Assembly: GCA_905208455.1 (NCBI GenBank)
Contig: CAJLPK010000029.1
Span: 1 to 17,688, forward strand
Source: an uncultured Bacillota bacterium
GTDB taxonomy: Bacteria; Bacillota; Clostridia; Christensenellales; QAND01
Reading direction: 5' to 3'
Length of the DNA stretch: 17,688 nt
The position numbers and the translations under genes were made by a program. Positions 14,487-17,688 of the stretch are shown here, in pieces. A model generated the notes under the pieces. The model had not been told where the DNA came from, searched no databases, and was given only the letters and a program-made list of their open reading frames with translations. Position 1 is the first letter of the stretch. Each line of letters starts with the position of its first letter.

Positions 14487-15917
14487 TTATTTTTGAATCA
14501 AATCTAAAATCAGTTGGCGAATGACCTTTGGGTTGGCCTTCCCGCGTGTTTTTTTCATGGCAGCGCCGATTAGGCTGGCGAAGGCCTTTTCCCGGCCGCC
14601 CAGATATGCCTCTACGGTATCCTGGTTTTCCGCCACGACCTCTTTGGCTACCTGTAAAAGGGCATCGGTATCCTCCATCTGTGCCAAATTCTTTTCTTTT
14701 ACAATGGCATCCGGGTCCTTGCCGGTTTCCACCATCGCCTCCAGGACTGTCTTAGCACCGGAGGAATTGATTTTATTGCCGGTGATGAGCTGTACAAAAG
14801 CACCGTACTGCTCTCCCGTGAAGGGAAGCGGCTCCTCCTGGGCAGCATGCTCATTCCATAGACTGGCCATGGGGCCAATCAGCCAGTTTGCAGCAATCTT
14901 TGCATCCGCTTTTTGGGCCAGCGCCCCATCCATCAGCGCGGTCATCCAAGCGGTATTGGCCAAAAGCCTTGCTTCTTGGGCAGATAGGCCCAGCGCCTCG
15001 TATCTCTGGCAGCGGGCCTGCGACAATTCCGGCAGGCTGTCCTTGAGCTCCTGCATGTGCTCAGCGGAAATGACAATGGGCGGCAGATCCGGCTCAGGGA
15101 AGTAACGATAATCCTGGCTGTCCTCTTTATCGCGCATGGCATAGGTTTTGCCGAGATCATCATCCCAGCGCAGCGTCTGCTGGATGACCTTCTCGCCTTT
15201 TTCCAGCAATTCTGCTTGCCGCCGCGATTCGTATGCAATGGCACGGGTAACAGCACGGAAGGAATTTAGGTTTTTCATTTCACAGCGTGTACCATATTCC
15301 GTGCTGCCTGCTTCCCGCAGGGACAGGTTTACGTCACAACGCATAGAGCCTTCCTGCATTTTGCAATCTGAAACGCCGAGAGAGATCAACAATTCTCTGA
15401 GCGACTGTAAGAAAATGCATACCTGGGAGGCAGAACGGAAATCCGGGTCGGTCACGATTTCGATCAGCGGTACAGCGGCACGGTTATAATCGGCCCGGCT
15501 GGCGGCCTGCTTAGGCAGGTGCACCAGCTTGCCGGCATCCTCTTCCATGTGTATTTCGGTAAAGCCGATGGTAAAGGGCGTGCCGTCCTCCTCGACCAGA
15601 TGGAGCTGGCCGCCGGAACAAATGGGCACACCGCGCTGGGAAATCTGATACCCCTTTGGCAAATCGGGGTAATGATAGTTCTTGCGGTCCATATAGCTAA
15701 CGGGTGCTACCTCGCATCCCAGGGCAAGCCCTACCTTGGCGGCATAATCCACTACCGATTGATTCATCACGGGCAGGCTGCCGGGCAATCCCAGGCAAAC
15801 CGGACAGCAGTGGGTGTTTTCCTCGCCGCCGAAAACATTTTCACAGCTACAGAATATTTTTGTCTTGGTGGCCAATTCCACATGAATTTCCAGGCCAATG
15901 ACGGTTTCAAACTTCAT
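14487..15917 (-). CDS. gatB: Aspartyl/glutamyl-tRNA(Asn/Gln) amidotransferase subunit B
   Basis: The kinase/transamidase subunit of GatCAB. It activates Glu- or Asp-charged tRNA with ATP and uses ammonia from GatA to form Gln-tRNA(Gln) or Asn-tRNA(Asn). The product is 476 residues from the ATG at 15917, the usual length. The frame runs upstream into gatA, but MKFETVIGLEIHVEL is the family start. GLEIHVEL (8-15) and the zinc-site cysteines Cys23/Cys25 and Cys38/Cys41 (CSC, CPVC) are present. The tRNA-binding YqeY-like tail ends ANPKVIRQLILDLIQK. The start overlaps the gatA stop as ATGA. Its presence implies at least one of glutamine or asparagine is loaded by the indirect route. Confidence 0.97.
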   Translation of the reverse strand: MKFETVIGLEIHVELATKTKIFCSCENVFGGEENTHCCPVCLGLPGSLPVMNQSVVDYAAKVGLALGCEVAPVSYMDRKNYHYPDLPKGYQISQRGVPICSGGQLHLVEEDGTPFTIGFTEIHMEEDAGKLVHLPKQAASRADYNRAAVPLIEIVTDPDFRSASQVCIFLQSLRELLISLGVSDCKMQEGSMRCDVNLSLREAGSTEYGTRCEMKNLNSFRAVTRAIAYESRRQAELLEKGEKVIQQTLRWDDDLGKTYAMRDKEDSQDYRYFPEPDLPPIVISAEHMQELKDSLPELSQARCQRYEALGLSAQEARLLANTAWMTALMDGALAQKADAKIAANWLIGPMASLWNEHAAQEEPLPFTGEQYGAFVQLITGNKINSSGAKTVLEAMVETGKDPDAIVKEKNLAQMEDTDALLQVAKEVVAENQDTVEAYLGGREKAFASLIGAAMKKTRGKANPKVIRQLILDLIQK

Positions 15918-17386
15918 TTTACGCCTCCTTTTTGGCAAACCGGGCGAATCATCGCTTGGCCGAAATTCTGTTGATAGGCATGGCCGGCATTGAGCACCCT
16001 GGCATCCTGATGACGGGCGCCGATAAGCTGCAATCCAATCGGCAGCCCGGATTCGTCCTTGCCACAGGGCACAGAAAGGCCGGGCAATCCCGCGATATTC
16101 ACTGCGACCGTACAAACATCAGCAGCATACATTGCCAGAGGATCCGTTACCTTGCCCATTTCCCAGGCAACGTTGGGGGACGTGGGCGTCAGCAGCAAAT
16201 CGTAGGCTTCAAAGGCTTTTTTGAAATCATGCTTGATTAAAGCGCGCGAGGCCAGTGCTTTTTTATAATAAGCATCATAATAACCGGCGGAGAGGACAAA
16301 GGCGCCCAGCATGATACGGCGCTTCACCTCATCGCCGAACCCTTCGGTGCGGGTACGAATCAGCAGTTCCTCAAAGCTTTCCGCATCCTCGGCGCGGAAT
16401 CCATAACGCACACCGTCATAGCGGGCCAGGTTGCTGCTTGCTTCTGCGCAAGCCAATAGATAATAGGTAGGCAGGCCGTATTGCGTCAAAGGCAGGGAAC
16501 AAGGCTCAACAATGGCGCCCAGCGATTCTAAATCGCGCGCTGCCTTTTGCACGGCCTCGCGTACCTGCTGTGTGACGCCCTGGCCAAAATATTCCTGCGG
16601 AATCCCGATCTTTACGCCTTTTATGTCCCCGGTCAGGGAGGATTCAAATTTTGGCGCTCCCTGCCGCATGGAGGTGGAATCCTTCACATCAGGCCCCGCA
16701 ATGGCATCCATGACGACGGCGCAATCCTCTACTGTGCGGGAAAATACGCCGATTTGATCCAGGGAAGAGGCAAAAGCAATGAGCCCATAGCGGGACACCA
16801 TCCCGTACGTGGGCTTAAAGCCGACTACACCACACAAGGAAGCGGGCTGGCGGATGGAGCCGCCGGTATCTGTGCCCAGGGCAAAAGCGGCCATGCCGGA
16901 GGCTACAATCGCGGCGCTGCCGCCGCTGCTGCCGCCCGGCACACAGTTGAGATCATGCGGGTTCTTCGTTTCAAAAAAGTAAGAGGTTTCCGTAGAGGAC
17001 CCCATGGCAAACTCGTCCATATTTGCTTTGCCCAGCATCACGGCATCTTGGCTGAATAGCTTTTCGACCGCCGTGGCCGTATACGGCGGCACAAAATTCT
17101 CCAGCATCTTAGAAGCACATGTTGTTTCAATGTCTTCCGTACACAGGTTATCCTTGATGGCCATGGGGATCCCTGTCAACGGCTGGGCAGTACGGTCGTC
17201 CAGCCGTTGCTGAGCACGGCAAGCCTGCCTTTCCGCAGTCTGAGGATTCAGGCTGATATAGCCCTGCACCAAAGGATCCACATCGGCTACTCGCCCTTGA
17301 TAGCTTTGCATTGCCTCGGAAGCGGAGATTTTTTTCTCCCGAAGGGCTGTCTGCAATTCCTTGATGGTCATTTCGTATGCTTGCAT
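15914..17386 (-). CDS. gatA: Aspartyl/glutamyl-tRNA(Asn/Gln) amidotransferase subunit A
   Basis: The amidase subunit of GatCAB, releasing ammonia from glutamine. The product is 490 residues, normal for the family. The amidase signature triad is visible as Lys78 (AIKDNL), Ser153 (GGSSGGSAA) and Ser177 (TDTGGSIRQPA), one residue earlier than in the S. aureus enzyme as I recall it. The ATG at 17386 has GGAGG about 7 nt upstream, and a second Met at residue 6 is possible. It follows gatC by 11 nt and overlaps gatB by 4 nt. Confidence 0.97.
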   Translation of the reverse strand: MQAYEMTIKELQTALREKKISASEAMQSYQGRVADVDPLVQGYISLNPQTAERQACRAQQRLDDRTAQPLTGIPMAIKDNLCTEDIETTCASKMLENFVPPYTATAVEKLFSQDAVMLGKANMDEFAMGSSTETSYFFETKNPHDLNCVPGGSSGGSAAIVASGMAAFALGTDTGGSIRQPASLCGVVGFKPTYGMVSRYGLIAFASSLDQIGVFSRTVEDCAVVMDAIAGPDVKDSTSMRQGAPKFESSLTGDIKGVKIGIPQEYFGQGVTQQVREAVQKAARDLESLGAIVEPCSLPLTQYGLPTYYLLACAEASSNLARYDGVRYGFRAEDAESFEELLIRTRTEGFGDEVKRRIMLGAFVLSAGYYDAYYKKALASRALIKHDFKKAFEAYDLLLTPTSPNVAWEMGKVTDPLAMYAADVCTVAVNIAGLPGLSVPCGKDESGLPIGLQLIGARHQDARVLNAGHAYQQNFGQAMIRPVCQKGGVK

Positions 17387-17397
17387 GCCGCGCCTCC

Positions 17398-17670
17398 TTA
17401 TACAATCCGGGGGATGAGGAAACCGTCTCCGTCCGTTTCAGGCGCCAGGTCAATGACAGCCTGCTTGGGCAGAGAAGGGGCGATCTCATCTGCACGCACC
17501 ACGGCATGCTCTGCCTCAGGTGCTACGCTGACGCCTTCGGTATCCAGCTGAGACAGCTGATCCACGAAAGCCAAAATACTGGAAAATTCATCGGTAAAAG
17601 CGTCCAACTGCTCGTCGGTAAAGGATAGCTTTGCCAACTGTGCCAGTTGGGCGATCTCGTTGCGATCCAC
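17398..17670 (-). CDS. gatC: Aspartyl/glutamyl-tRNA(Asn/Gln) amidotransferase subunit C
   Basis: A small subunit that holds GatA and GatB together. The product is 90 residues. It has the family pattern of an N-terminal helix (IAQLAQLAKLSFTDEQ), a second helix (ILAFVDQLSQLDT), then an extended tail with a hydrophobic end (GFLIPRIV). The start is a GTG at 17670 with AAAGGAG at 17682-17688, at the edge of the window, so the promoter and any gene further upstream are not visible. Confidence 0.94.
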   Translation of the reverse strand: MDRNEIAQLAQLAKLSFTDEQLDAFTDEFSSILAFVDQLSQLDTEGVSVAPEAEHAVVRADEIAPSLPKQAVIDLAPETDGDGFLIPRIV

Positions 17671-17688
17671 GGGTCGATCCGCTCCTTT

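Noticed and set aside
15918..16115. N-terminal extension of gatB by 66 residues
   Set aside because: It lies inside gatA in another frame. The ATG at 15917 matches the family start and overlaps the gatA stop in the usual way.

Overview
This window looks like a chromosomal segment from a low-G+C Gram-positive lineage with medium base composition, most likely a gut-type Clostridia (Oscillospiraceae or a relative). The grounds are strong AGGAGG-type ribosome sites, a GatCAB amidotransferase, a Bacillus-type iron-sulfur PurF, a heterodimeric ABC exporter of the kind common in Clostridia, and tightly packed operons. The genus cannot be fixed from the sequence alone. No tRNA, rRNA, CRISPR array, insertion sequence or integrase was seen.

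Layout. (1) 1-2571, plus strand: the end of one half-transporter gene and the complete second one, together a heterodimeric ABC exporter with one degenerate and one competent ATP site, closed by a strong terminator. (2) 2572-2994: a long non-coding stretch full of inverted repeats. Read on the minus strand, it could be a structured RNA of about 210 nt that ends in the same GC-rich hairpin. (3) 2995-4628, plus strand: an A+T-rich two-gene islet. The first gene is a DUF4365 protein with a nuclease-like D...QxK signature. The second is a protein of unknown function, translationally coupled to the first by an ATGA overlap. A bidirectional terminator follows. This is the least conventional part of the window and a plausible accessory or defence module. 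(4) 12724-4709, minus strand: a six-gene nucleotide operon, purA-purC-purF-purB-pyrG-guaA. (5) 12934-14321, plus strand: hisH-hisF, divergent from purA. (6) 17670-14487, minus strand: gatC-gatA-gatB, convergent with hisF across a shared terminator.

How the genes fit together. PurF commits PRPP to purines. PurC and PurB form the aspartate-in/fumarate-out step to AICAR, and PurA with PurB repeats that chemistry from IMP to AMP. GuaA makes GMP and PyrG makes CTP. HisHF cleaves PRFAR to imidazole glycerol phosphate plus AICAR, and AICAR is a purine intermediate, so the divergent hisHF/pur arrangement makes metabolic sense. GuaA, PyrG, PurF, HisHF and GatCAB all release ammonia from glutamine and pass it to a second active site. 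The window is therefore unusually dense in glutamine-dependent enzymes.
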